A stretch of 64,000 bases of DNA from Haladaptatus paucihalophilus DX253 (lineage in GTDB: Archaea; Halobacteriota; Halobacteria; Halobacteriales; Haladaptataceae), in assembly GCF_000376445.1 (NCBI RefSeq), contig NZ_AQXI01000004.1, positions 1-64,000 of the forward strand, given 5' to 3'. Numbering within the stretch: the stretch's first letter is position 1; the number at the start of each line of letters is the position of its first letter. The notes beneath the pieces are model-generated. The model was not told where the DNA came from and ran no database searches. It saw only the letters and a program-made list of their open reading frames with translations. The position numbers and the translations under genes are program-made. Below, piece after piece: positions 56,700 to 64,000 of the stretch.

Positions 56700-56759
56700 C
56701 GCAACTCGTGCTGGAACGTCTGGGAAACAACTTACCGTTAGTACGTCAAAAAGAGAGAT

Positions 56760-56939
56760 ATGGGAAACGAATGTACGTACTGTGGTAGCAATATCGAGCG
56801 GCACGACCCTGTATTCGTTAATGTGGGCGCGAACACCAGTACGAACCAAGCGGGACAGTTCTGCAATTATGCCTGCCTCGCAACACACATCGAAGAAGAG
56901 GGGTTGACTGATGGTGCCGCTTGTGAGTGGCCTTGCTAA
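56760..56939 (+). CDS. Cys-rich miniprotein (59 aa), possible metal-binding protein
   Basis: The frame begins MGNECTYCGSNIERHDPVFV and ends DGAACEWPC before TAA. Six Cys (CxxC, CxxxC and two more at the end) in 59 residues with NYACLATHIEEEG suggest a TRASH-like or zinc-ribbon metal site. It is complete, has haloarchaeal composition and lies among metal-associated genes. It is too short to be found by length-based gene calling. Confidence 0.65.
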   Translation: MGNECTYCGSNIERHDPVFVNVGANTSTNQAGQFCNYACLATHIEEEGLTDGAACEWPC

Positions 56940-57029
56940 GTTCAGACCCACTCCCCATCTGAAGATCAGTTAGAGGACAGATATGTGTATAATCTGGCTG
57001 ACTGTGATCGAATGAGATGTACTCGATAA

Positions 57030-57290
57030 TTAGCGAACGAGTCGAGTCTTAACTGTCCCCAGCAGTCCAGTCCGTTTGGTCGACTCGTCTTTTGAACTGT
57101 TTGAATCCGCCTGTTCTCCTGCAGTCTCGCCCAGTCTCGCTTCTTCATACTCTGCAATCATGTGCGCCACGTGACGATTGCACATATCCCTGGATACGCG
57201 TCCGACCTACATAACTGTTTGATCGATGGTGGGGGATATCACATGGGCGACAAGAGTCTGTCGAATAAAACGAAACGAGGGACGGATTCC
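57030..57290 (-). pseudogene. frameshifted small zinc-finger gene
   Basis: One frame supplies STDSCRPCDIPHHRSNSYVG and the next supplies CNRHVAHMIAEYEEARLGET and a charged tail ending KTRLVR before TAA (57030-57032). CxxC followed by CNRH resembles a C2CH zinc finger split by a one-base indel near 57175. The second half has its own ATG at 57161 and could still be translated as 43 residues. Confidence 0.4.
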
Positions 57291-57380
57291 AGAACCATCC
57301 AAAGGAGACCACCACGAATTGCTTGCGAATGCAAACCAACAGTATCCGAATCACAGTCTTGCCGAGATTCCCACATTTGC

Positions 57381-58085
57381 TCAGTGCCGAGCGCGTTGTC
57401 GGTGACGCAAAAGTAGGAAACCAAGAGCGATGATGAGAAGTACCTGTACCACTTTATCGATCAGACCGAAACTTCCGACGTGGGGCATTCCATCAGTGAT
57501 CCACAGGAGGATTTGAACAGCCGTATAGAGAATCCCCACACCATAGAGATACAGTCGGTTGACATCGATAAAGAACAGACCAATGCCACCGAGAAATCCG
57601 AGTCCGGCAAGGGCCATTATCTGTTCGCCATGTTCGAAATAGAGATAAAAGTGCACGGCAGCAGTAAAGAGTACAAGTAGCGCGACGCCAAAGTGAATTG
57701 GAGAGGCTGTGAAGTTCTGCCGGCGTGTACTGGTGTACCGATACACTGGTGCCGTTGCAACGGTTCCTAACAGGAACAGTCCACCGACGATCATCAGCCA
57801 GCCATTCACGAATCCTTCTTCATCACCGCTGTGTCCCTCCCCTTCGTGGCTGTGGCCTGATTCGGACTGACTTTCCCCCGCGTCTGTCTTCCCACCATGT
57901 CCTGATTCGGTTGCCGTCTCTGTGCCATGTTGTCCCCCATCGTTATGGCCATCGGCCTGACCCGATGTCGTCGACGTTGTTGTATGATCTTCACTACTTG
58001 CCATCGAAAAACCTGGTGAAACAACCAGAAAGACGATGCTCAGTATGAGGAGTACGCGTCCAATTCGTTGCCAGTTGGGTTTCAT
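57381..58085 (-). CDS. His-rich membrane protein with N-terminal signal (DUF7475-like)
   Basis: The 234-residue protein has an N-terminal signal-like helix (about 10-30), a His/Gly/Ser/Glu-rich linker (about 33-88, with HNDGGQHG, SGHGG and GHSHEGEGHSG) and four membrane helices (about 93-232). The His-rich loop could bind copper, nickel or zinc on the outer face. I associate the membrane part with the haloarchaeal DUF7475 family. Its neighbours include a multicopper oxidase, suggesting a metal-handling role, an inference. Confidence 0.75.
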   Translation of the reverse strand: MKPNWQRIGRVLLILSIVFLVVSPGFSMASSEDHTTTSTTSGQADGHNDGGQHGTETATESGHGGKTDAGESQSESGHSHEGEGHSGDEEGFVNGWLMIVGGLFLLGTVATAPVYRYTSTRRQNFTASPIHFGVALLVLFTAAVHFYLYFEHGEQIMALAGLGFLGGIGLFFIDVNRLYLYGVGILYTAVQILLWITDGMPHVGSFGLIDKVVQVLLIIALGFLLLRHRQRARH

Positions 58086-58229
58086 CAGTGGCGTTTGATC
58101 GCGATGGGATATAGTTCGTCACGAGCGTCTTCATCCAGTGAAAACGCTCCCTAATATTGCACAACAATAATGTGGATTATGCCCAGGAGAATTAGAATTC
58201 ACAACGACGATTCCACAGGTGGAGATGGA

Positions 58230-58416
58230 TATTCTCAGGGCATGATGTTGCTCATCCCGAAGAACCGCCATTCCAACGTCATACTCATGGAGAACTCAAC
58301 GATGTAGCCGACCGTGGACTTCTTGGAATTGCGTGCTTCGCGTTTGTTCTTGGATTCGCCCACGAAGAAGAGTTCCAAATCATTTGGCTCTGTTCGGGAT
58401 CACGGTACCGACATGA
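58230..58416 (+). pseudogene. fragment of a nickel/cobalt-transporter-like membrane protein
   Basis: HTHGELNDVADRGLLGIACF and AFVLGFAHEEEFQIIWLC read in one frame at about 58280-58405, with a His-rich HDVAHPEEPP lead. The GFAHEEEF block recalls the permease motif of haloarchaeal NicT/RcnA-like metal transporters. A TGA soon follows, with no further homologous sequence, so only a piece remains. Confidence 0.45.
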
Positions 58417-58557
58417 GGGGGTGCTTTTCTAGCGGGGGGGATACAACTTCGACCGCAACCAAGACAGAGGAATCGACCACGAGCGTAAGAAAGTGCCGAG
58501 CATTCGTTCACGTCATTGATGAAGGCAATTCCCCGAACTCGTCATCGACCGTCCCAC

Positions 58558-58809
58558 TCACTCGACCATCTTTTCTCTATAGTCGGAATCGTCATCCATA
58601 CTGTCGGGAGCGGAAAGGCTCCTGAACGTCCCAACGAGCATCAACAAGAACCCAAGCACTATCGCGGCAAAACTGACGGTGGTGGTGCCAGCGGTGAGCC
58701 CAGCATAGACGAGGATTCCTAGGCAAATTAGCAGCACTGGAAGAATAGCTCTTTTCTGGTAGTAGATTGGCGCTTCGTTCGTTGTATCGTCGTCCGGTTG
58801 TTCAGTCAC
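58558..58809 (-). CDS. small two-helix membrane protein
   Basis: The 83-residue protein has hydrophobic segments near 22-40 and 43-62, with a polar start and an acidic tail (SDYREKMVE). It is complete with ATG and stop. No family is recognised. It stands alone between a transporter remnant and an AT-rich region. Confidence 0.65.
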   Translation of the reverse strand: MTEQPDDDTTNEAPIYYQKRAILPVLLICLGILVYAGLTAGTTTVSFAAIVLGFLLMLVGTFRSLSAPDSMDDDSDYREKMVE

Positions 58810-59683
58810 TGTTAATCAACCTATATCGCCGCTGCCTCCCCAATCGTGTTAAGTATTACCATGCATCCGTATAAATATCAGAGTTTAATTTAGAAATAAT
58901 AGAACAGAATAAGTTTAATATTGGGGATTTGTCTGCTATATTTGGATGGTTAACGACATCTTCGGGCAGGGAGAAACATTCTCATATCATATTCTAATAG
59001 AACGAAAGAAAATAGCACTGGAAACTGAGTTCGATGAACGTTGTTCGGCTCCTTGGCTAGATTATATAATAAAATCAAGCTATGTCTGACGAACTTATTT
59101 CCTCCATCGACTCATCGGTGGGGATACGCTCTCACAGAGGCCAGCACGACGCCATCGTCTGGCGCCATCACCCGACAATGTCGTCGTGCCTGGTTGTGAG
59201 AGTTCTCTCTTTCCTCTGCATTCTTTACGACGGGGTGAATACGGTTCGTTGGTCGGTATTTTCTCTCCCGAGGGGTAGTGTTTCGGAAATCCGAATCGGA
59301 AATGGATGGAATCTATCAAGTCCTTCTGGCGCTGCCAGACATATTTAGCGACGATCGACTGGTCGTTGATTCGTGTATAACCGCGTCAATTCGGGACTCC
59401 ACATTCGGGTTTGTTTGGCCGTTCGTGTTAGATTCCCTGTCGCTCAGCCCCATCGACCCACTACGGTCGGGGGATAGACTCGTTGCACATCAATGCTACG
59501 TGCTCTCACGAATTACCTTTCTCAGAGATACTATTTAAATGACACTGGGAATTTTTTACCCTTAGAAAAAATGATGACGAAAATACCGTTTATACCGTTC
59601 ATAACGTTCTAAACGAACGAAAATCGAGAAAAACGGAAATAAGCACCAGATAATTAATATAGGGTAGTGTGACTGCACTTTTG
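58810..59683. other. 870-base AT-rich gene-free region
   Basis: Strongly AT-rich at both ends (58850-58960 and 59560-59680), the latter probably the promoter of the beta-helix gene. Within it lies the hairpin at 59129-59202. No coding frame is convincing. Confidence 0.5.
59129..59202. repeat. short hairpin element, copy 2
   Basis: CTCTCACA (59129-59136) pairs with TGTGAGAG (59195-59202), and GCACGACG (59144-59151) with CGTCGTGC (59182-59189), giving a 74-base imperfect hairpin. The right end CTGGTTGTGAGAGTTC matches the hairpin at 18312-18385, and the two elements are almost equal in length (74 against 72 bases between the same arms). Confidence 0.6.
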
Positions 59684-61549
59684 ATGGTGTCAGACAGGCA
59701 AAATCGAAGTATCGCAAGTCGTAGAACCTATCTTAAACTAACCGGATCAATCATAGCATCGTCTGCAATCATGGGGACTGCTTCTTCATCCCTGTCAGAT
59801 TACAATGACCAGTACGATAACGTAATTGATGTGACGGAGGCCGGAGCGGACAACGGTGGGAACGAATCTATCACACCAGTACTCGAAGACAATGCGGACG
59901 ACAATACGCTCCTTTACTTCCCTGAAGGGGAGTATTATATGGATTCGCAGTTCCGCTTTACTGGCTTTACAAACTTCGGGATGGTCGGCAACGACGCGAC
60001 ACTCGTCCCGGCGAACTACCACGACTTCGACGACGACGGCGACGGAAACTACCGACTCTTCCGAATGGGCGTCGACTACGATCCCGGAACAGACCTGCGA
60101 ATCGAGGGGTTCACCGTCGACCAAACGGCGGACGACACCGGTATCCGTGTCATCGAGGCCGAGGTAACCGACGGGTTGACCATCCGCGATATCGAGATCG
60201 AGGGCAAACACGACAGTGGAACGTGGGGCCCGCTCCGAGCCGTCGTGCACAACTCGGACGGTAGCGGTCTCGTCGAACGGTTCGAGGCACCTGACGGCGG
60301 CGCGTGGGAAGGGAACACACCGAGCGATTCCCTGTGGCGTGGACCGACCGGTATCCTCTGCAACGAAGCGAACAAGGGAAAGATGACGTTTCGCGACTGT
60401 GTACTCGGAAGCTTCCCGGACAACGGGTTGTACGCCGCCAACGGGTCCGGTGCTATCCAGGTCGAAGGTGGTCACTTCCAGAACAGTCTGAGTTCGAACG
60501 TCCGTATCGGTGGCAAGGACAGTTACATCGAGAACGCCACTATCATCATTGACAAAGAGAGCGACAGCGGTATCGCCCAGCGTGGTCTCCGCGTGGAGGG
60601 AGGCGCCAACATCGTCGCACGGAATGTCGACATACGGACGAACATCGATAATAGTCCCGCAATTTGGGTCACGAGCGATGCGGACGACGTAACGGTTGTC
60701 GACTCCACTATCACGGCTCGAACCGATGGCACAACGAATGCAATTTTCATTCAGGAATCTTCGGGTCGAACGAGTATCAAGCGAACGACCGTCGATCACG
60801 AGGCGGGGGGTTCGGAGGCTATCAAAATCAAGGAGGGTGACCAGCCGGTTTCCCTCGAAAACGTCACCGTCACCGGGAACGCAGCGACCAAGGGTACCCG
60901 GAGTGCCATCCAGAACAACCGTGACGATAGCGAGTTCCGCAATCTGAAAGTCCACCACGGCGGTGAAGCGGGCCGACGGGCGCTGACGAACACAGGGAAC
61001 AACGTCGTGATCTACGAAGGCGATTACGTCTCCGAAGAAAACGCGCTTGTGGAGGCCGGTAGCGGAACGATGATAGAAAGCGTCTCCGCACTCGCACGCA
61101 GCGGGAACGAGGCACTTCGCATCACGAGTGACGCCGAAGGAGTCACCGTCACGGACTCCCACATAGAGAACGGCATCGACGACAGCAGTCCGGACGGGTA
61201 CGAAGGCAGCAACAACAGCTGGGAGTACGACGGCGGCGACGAGGACGACGGCAACTCCGGCGGAGATTCCAGTGGTGACTCCGGTGGAGATTCCAGTGGT
61301 GATTCCGGTGGTGACTCTGGTGGAGATTCCAGTGGTGACTCCGGTGGAGATTCCAGTGGTGATTCCGGTGGTGACTCTGGTGGAGATTCCAGTGGTGATT
61401 CCGGTGGTGACTCTGGAGGCGACTCCGGCGGAGATTCCGGTGGTGACTCTAGCGGTGATTCCGGCGGAGATTCCAGTGGCGATTCCGGCGGTGATTCGGG
61501 TGGCGATTCCGGTGGTGACACTGGGGACGACCAGGACGACCGCTGTTGA
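59684..61549 (+). CDS. secreted right-handed beta-helix protein with SGD-repeat tail
   Basis: The 621-residue protein has a Tat signal (SRRTYLKLTGSIIASSAIM), then a long parallel beta-helix with repeated TIRDIEIEG-, NVRIGGKDSYIENATI- and NIVARNVDIRTN-like coils (about 40-505) as in pectate-lyase-fold proteins. The last 98 residues are a repeated Ser/Gly/Asp run, highly acidic and disordered. It probably binds or degrades surface polysaccharide, with the repeat acting as stalk or calcium sink. A longer start five codons upstream is possible. Confidence 0.88.
   Translation: MVSDRQNRSIASRRTYLKLTGSIIASSAIMGTASSSLSDYNDQYDNVIDVTEAGADNGGNESITPVLEDNADDNTLLYFPEGEYYMDSQFRFTGFTNFGMVGNDATLVPANYHDFDDDGDGNYRLFRMGVDYDPGTDLRIEGFTVDQTADDTGIRVIEAEVTDGLTIRDIEIEGKHDSGTWGPLRAVVHNSDGSGLVERFEAPDGGAWEGNTPSDSLWRGPTGILCNEANKGKMTFRDCVLGSFPDNGLYAANGSGAIQVEGGHFQNSLSSNVRIGGKDSYIENATIIIDKESDSGIAQRGLRVEGGANIVARNVDIRTNIDNSPAIWVTSDADDVTVVDSTITARTDGTTNAIFIQESSGRTSIKRTTVDHEAGGSEAIKIKEGDQPVSLENVTVTGNAATKGTRSAIQNNRDDSEFRNLKVHHGGEAGRRALTNTGNNVVIYEGDYVSEENALVEAGSGTMIESVSALARSGNEALRITSDAEGVTVTDSHIENGIDDSSPDGYEGSNNSWEYDGGDEDDGNSGGDSSGDSGGDSSGDSGGDSGGDSSGDSGGDSSGDSGGDSGGDSSGDSGGDSGGDSGGDSGGDSSGDSGGDSSGDSGGDSGGDSGGDTGDDQDDRC
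61255..61530. repeat. SGD-coding tandem repeat
   Basis: GGTGGAGATTCCAGTGGTGA-like units recur. A 60-base block is tandemly duplicated at 61261-61320 and 61321-61380 with one difference, on a background of 12- and 24-base units. The length is variable in principle by slippage. Confidence 0.93.
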
Positions 61550-61768
61550 TCCCTGTAATCCTGGTCTGACGCTTCAAACTCTCTGTCCTTCTCTGCTGTT
61601 TCAGCCGTTCACTTCGTGAGCGGAAACCACGGATATATTACTCGTTCGAACGTTCGCTTAACCGTTCGATGTCGAACCCATGGTCGCAGAGGAACGCCTC
61701 CATCCCTCCGTTGAATTCCATCTCTCACGTTCGATTCCGTACGGATTTGAAGAACGAATTCGGGTGAA

Positions 61769-62206
61769 TTACTCGTAGTAGGCTTTATGCTCGACGACCT
61801 CGGCGAAGGCGACGTTAGGAGTGACGTTGGTGATTTCGACGGTGACTCGGTCGCGTTTCTCTGTGTCGGGTACGATGATCACGTAGCCATTATCGATGCG
61901 GGCGATGCCATCGCCTTTCTCGCCGACGCCATCGATATCGACTGTTCGGTGGTCGCCCTCTTCGACTGGGGCCGCCGAATGGCTCGACTGTCGATCGTGA
62001 TTCTGTTCTTGGTGTGTCGAGGGTGCTGTCTCTGGTTCTGTACTATCCGCTGATGACGGATGTTTCAGAATACCCACGCGGTATGCGGCGTCTGGTTGGA
62101 TGTCTCCATCCACAACTTCACGGGTCGGCACAGTAAGCGTGTATGACCCATCCTCTGCTTCAATTTTGCCGCTGAAAACACAGCGTAGTTCGTCGGGTAT
62201 TTCCAT
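61769..62206 (-). CDS. TRAM-domain protein
   Basis: The 145-residue protein has an N-terminal MEIPDELRCVFSGKIEAEDG segment with a beta-rich TLTVPTREV, a disordered polar linker, and a C-terminal TRAM domain: VDIDGVGEKGDGIARIDNGY and VTVEITNVTPNVAFAEVVE. TRAM domains bind RNA; small ones are suspected archaeal RNA chaperones. It is complete. The N-terminal extension is typical of haloarchaeal TRAM proteins. Confidence 0.88.
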   Translation of the reverse strand: MEIPDELRCVFSGKIEAEDGSYTLTVPTREVVDGDIQPDAAYRVGILKHPSSADSTEPETAPSTHQEQNHDRQSSHSAAPVEEGDHRTVDIDGVGEKGDGIARIDNGYVIIVPDTEKRDRVTVEITNVTPNVAFAEVVEHKAYYE

Positions 62207-62520
62207 CTGTCCGTCTCATTATCCCGAGAATATAAGAATCTGTGTTTGTGTCTACCGCTAGAGACGACAATACGGGTCGATAAGCCACCTCGGTTTTGAC
62301 TACATTCGGTATCGTCCAATTAGCTCTTCTTTATCCTCTCTCAAATCTCGGGACCGGGATATCCAGTTTGATCGGTGTTCTGCAAATCGATTATGATTGG
62401 TTACTGATCACGGTGTCGTTCACCACTACCGTTCTCGACTTCGCTCACCACTATTATTTAGCAGATATATTATAATAGATTTAATTTCTAAAGGAAGTAA
62501 TCATCGGATTAGTATTCCAC
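62207..62520. other. intergenic region, promoter of the beta-helix/MFS remnant
   Basis: About 315 bases. AT-rich at 62450-62500. No gene is seen. Confidence 0.45.
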
Positions 62521-62988
62521 ATGGATGAAGACCAACTGCTAGAAACGACTGATGAAGATCGCCTCCGTGAACTCATCCGAGATGAGCTCACCTCGATCGA
62601 AGATGAACGAGAAGAATCTGGGCCTTCTCTTTCACGGCGAGGTACACTCGCGACACTCGGTGTCGCGGGGGCCAGTGCGATGGGGCTGCTTGGCTCTGCC
62701 GGTACCGCAACAGCGGCCACAAGCGAAGACGTCGGGACGGCGAACAATCCGGTATCCAACGTCTACACACAGAATCTGTTCACGCCACAACTCAATGATG
62801 GGGTGTTCGTTGTCGGTGAAGGGGGCTACGACACGATTCAAGAAGCCCACGACGCCCTCCCGGCGAAGGGTGGCGGTGTCGTTCTCGTGACTGAAACCTA
62901 CGACCGGACGAACTCGTTACTGCCGAAAAAGGAGCCACGCTTGACTGGATCGGGACGCTGTTGTCGATTCTCAGCCTCGGTACGATAG
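62521..62988 (+). pseudogene. truncated Tat-secreted beta-helix protein fused to MFS sequence
   Basis: The N-terminus is MDEDQLLETTDEDRLRELIR, a Tat signal (SLSRRGTLATLGVAGASAMG), and the first strand of a beta-helix (FVVGEGGYDTIQEAHDALP near 97-115, VVLVTETYD). The homology ends around residue 128. From LLPKKEPR the reading resembles an MFS transporter and then leaves frame near 62940, ending at 62988. It is a broken gene whose 3' part was replaced by the MFS remnant. Confidence 0.75.
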
Positions 62989-64000
62989 TAACTGGCTTCC
63001 TGTTGGCTGGCCAGTACGGATGGTGGACCGCCCGGCGGCCGTTCAGCATTGCCGACGTCCAGTTCAACCCGGCCGGACTGTCGCCGACGCCGCTGCTGGT
63101 CGCGCTCGGCGTTACTCTTGTTGTCGTGTTCATCCACTGGCAGTATCGCCGAGAACGCCGCGGTGAGATGCCACTGCTTCGTCCCCGAATCTTCAGTAAC
63201 GGCAAATTCCTCTCCGGTATTTCGACGTACACCGTTCGATCGGTGTTCCTCGCCGGTTTTCTGTTCGTCGTCCCGATTTTCCTGCAATCCGCGTTGAAGT
63301 TCAGCGCCTTCGAGAGTGGACTCGCTATCCTTCCATTTTCACTGGCGACATTCGTTGTCTCACTGGGTTCCTCGGGACTAAGCGACCGATTCGCCCCGAA
63401 ACACCTCATTCAACTCGGGTTGGTGATAATCGGACTCGGCTTCCTCATGCTGTATTCGGTAACGAGTTTGACGATGACCATCACGACAATGATCGTGCCG
63501 ATGGGCGTCATCGGAATCGGCATGGGGCTGATGATTGCGCAACTCGTGAATCTTACCCTCTCGACAGTTGAGTCAGACGACATCCCGGAAGCGTCGGGCG
63601 TGACGAACGCCTTCGACTCGCTCGGAAACGCGCTGGGTACGGCCGTCATCGGCTCTGCGCTCTTCTCGTTCTACTACGGCGGTGTTGTCGATGGCGTGCT
63701 TCGTGCCGGACAAGTCCCGGTGACACCATCCTAACGCGAATCGCTGGTGGTCCTTCTCGAAGACGCGAGTAAGGTCGTTACACCACAGGAACAAGCAGCG
63801 TTCGTCGCAAGTCTGCCACCGGATGTACAGGCTGGACTGGCCAGACTCCTTGATACGACGATGATCAGCGCACAACAGGAGACGCTCCTGCTCATCATGT
63901 TATTCTTGCTCGCCACGTTGCTGCTCTCGTCATTTCTTCCAAAACATCAACTTCGAGAGACGAGCCCTGATGAACAGGTCGAATTGGAAGAAGAGCCGGC
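62915..64000 (+). pseudogene. MFS (DHA2/EmrB-type) transporter remnant, window edge
   Basis: LDWIGTLLSILSLGTIVTGF, FNPAGLSPTPLLVALGVTLV and PLLRPRIFSNGKFLSGI followed by six further membrane segments match the second half of DHA2-type drug exporters. The N-terminal half is missing. A single in-frame TAA at 63732-63734 interrupts it; beyond it the frame stays open for 88 codons to the window end, including a last membrane segment (LLLIMLFLLATLLLSSFL). A CAA-to-TAA change would explain it. Confidence 0.8.

Noticed and set aside
59278-59538. 86-residue plus-strand frame
   Set aside because: No conserved features or start context; region otherwise non-coding.
60076-61521. Minus-strand Pro/Glu/Ser repeat frame opposite the SGD tail
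   Set aside because: Its PPESPLES repeats are only the antisense reading of the SGD-coding repeat.
61638-61721. 27-codon minus-strand frame ending ERLSERSNE
   Set aside because: It looks like a protein C-terminus, but without a longer frame or recognised family it cannot be supported as a gene or remnant.

Overview
The window is haloarchaeal. Its proteins are rich in Asp and Glu and its genes are GC-rich with GC-biased third positions. Secreted proteins use twin-arginine signals, often with a lipobox. Several families are typical of or restricted to Halobacteria: HalOD1 domains, SHOCT membrane proteins, a DUF7521 protein beside an ArsR-like regulator, and HTH_10 (Bat-like) regulators. The moderate GC content and the mix of catabolic genes would suit a Haladaptatus-like organism, but that genus-level guess is weak.

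Layout. 1-0.1 kb: a 20-bp tandem repeat. 0.1-11.6 kb: an amino-acid or zwitterion catabolic block with a D-2-hydroxyacid dehydrogenase, M20 amidohydrolase, threonine dehydratase-like PLP enzyme, two class III aminotransferases, a BCCT transporter with an overlapping small ORF, RidA, and a succinate-semialdehyde-type dehydrogenase. 11.7-18.1 kb: a winged-helix regulator with a striking palindrome, two members of a WWWDH/WELxE membrane family, a SHOCT protein, a lipoprotein, a thiamine-binding protein and GtrA. 18.3-24.3 kb: sugar use (sugar dehydrogenase, GH3 beta-glucosidase with a dockerin-like tail, sugar porter). 24.7-31 kb: TetR, cytochrome P450, and M28 and M48 peptidases. 31.4-41.6 kb: IclR regulator, carbamoylase, M20 amidohydrolase and a complete dipeptide-type ABC importer. 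41.7-46.5 kb: an antiporter with an RCK domain, then a second TetR/P450 module and a chimeric P450-SDR pseudogene. 46.8-53.5 kb: orphan and decayed genes around a cupin and a two-gene homologue of the two halves of the plant Tm-1 protein. 53.9-58.8 kb: a metal-flavoured group (Met-rich multicopper oxidase, ArsR/DUF7521, Cys-rich miniprotein, His-rich membrane protein) mixed with remnants. 59.1-64 kb: secreted beta-helix protein with an SGD repeat tail, TRAM protein, and a beta-helix/MFS fusion pseudogene that runs off the end.

How it fits together. The left half reads as intact catabolic operons: transporters beside hydrolases, transaminases and dehydrogenases, each with a local regulator. 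From about 43.6 kb onward the sequence is accessory and decaying: frameshifts, truncations, fusions, short repeats and small zinc-finger genes. The strongest regulatory signal is a shared operator-like motif, about ACTgAACGttCGTTa, just upstream of both P450 genes and of the P450 remnant; two TetR paralogues lie beside these genes and are the obvious candidate binders. I see no CRISPR array, rRNA or convincing tRNA.
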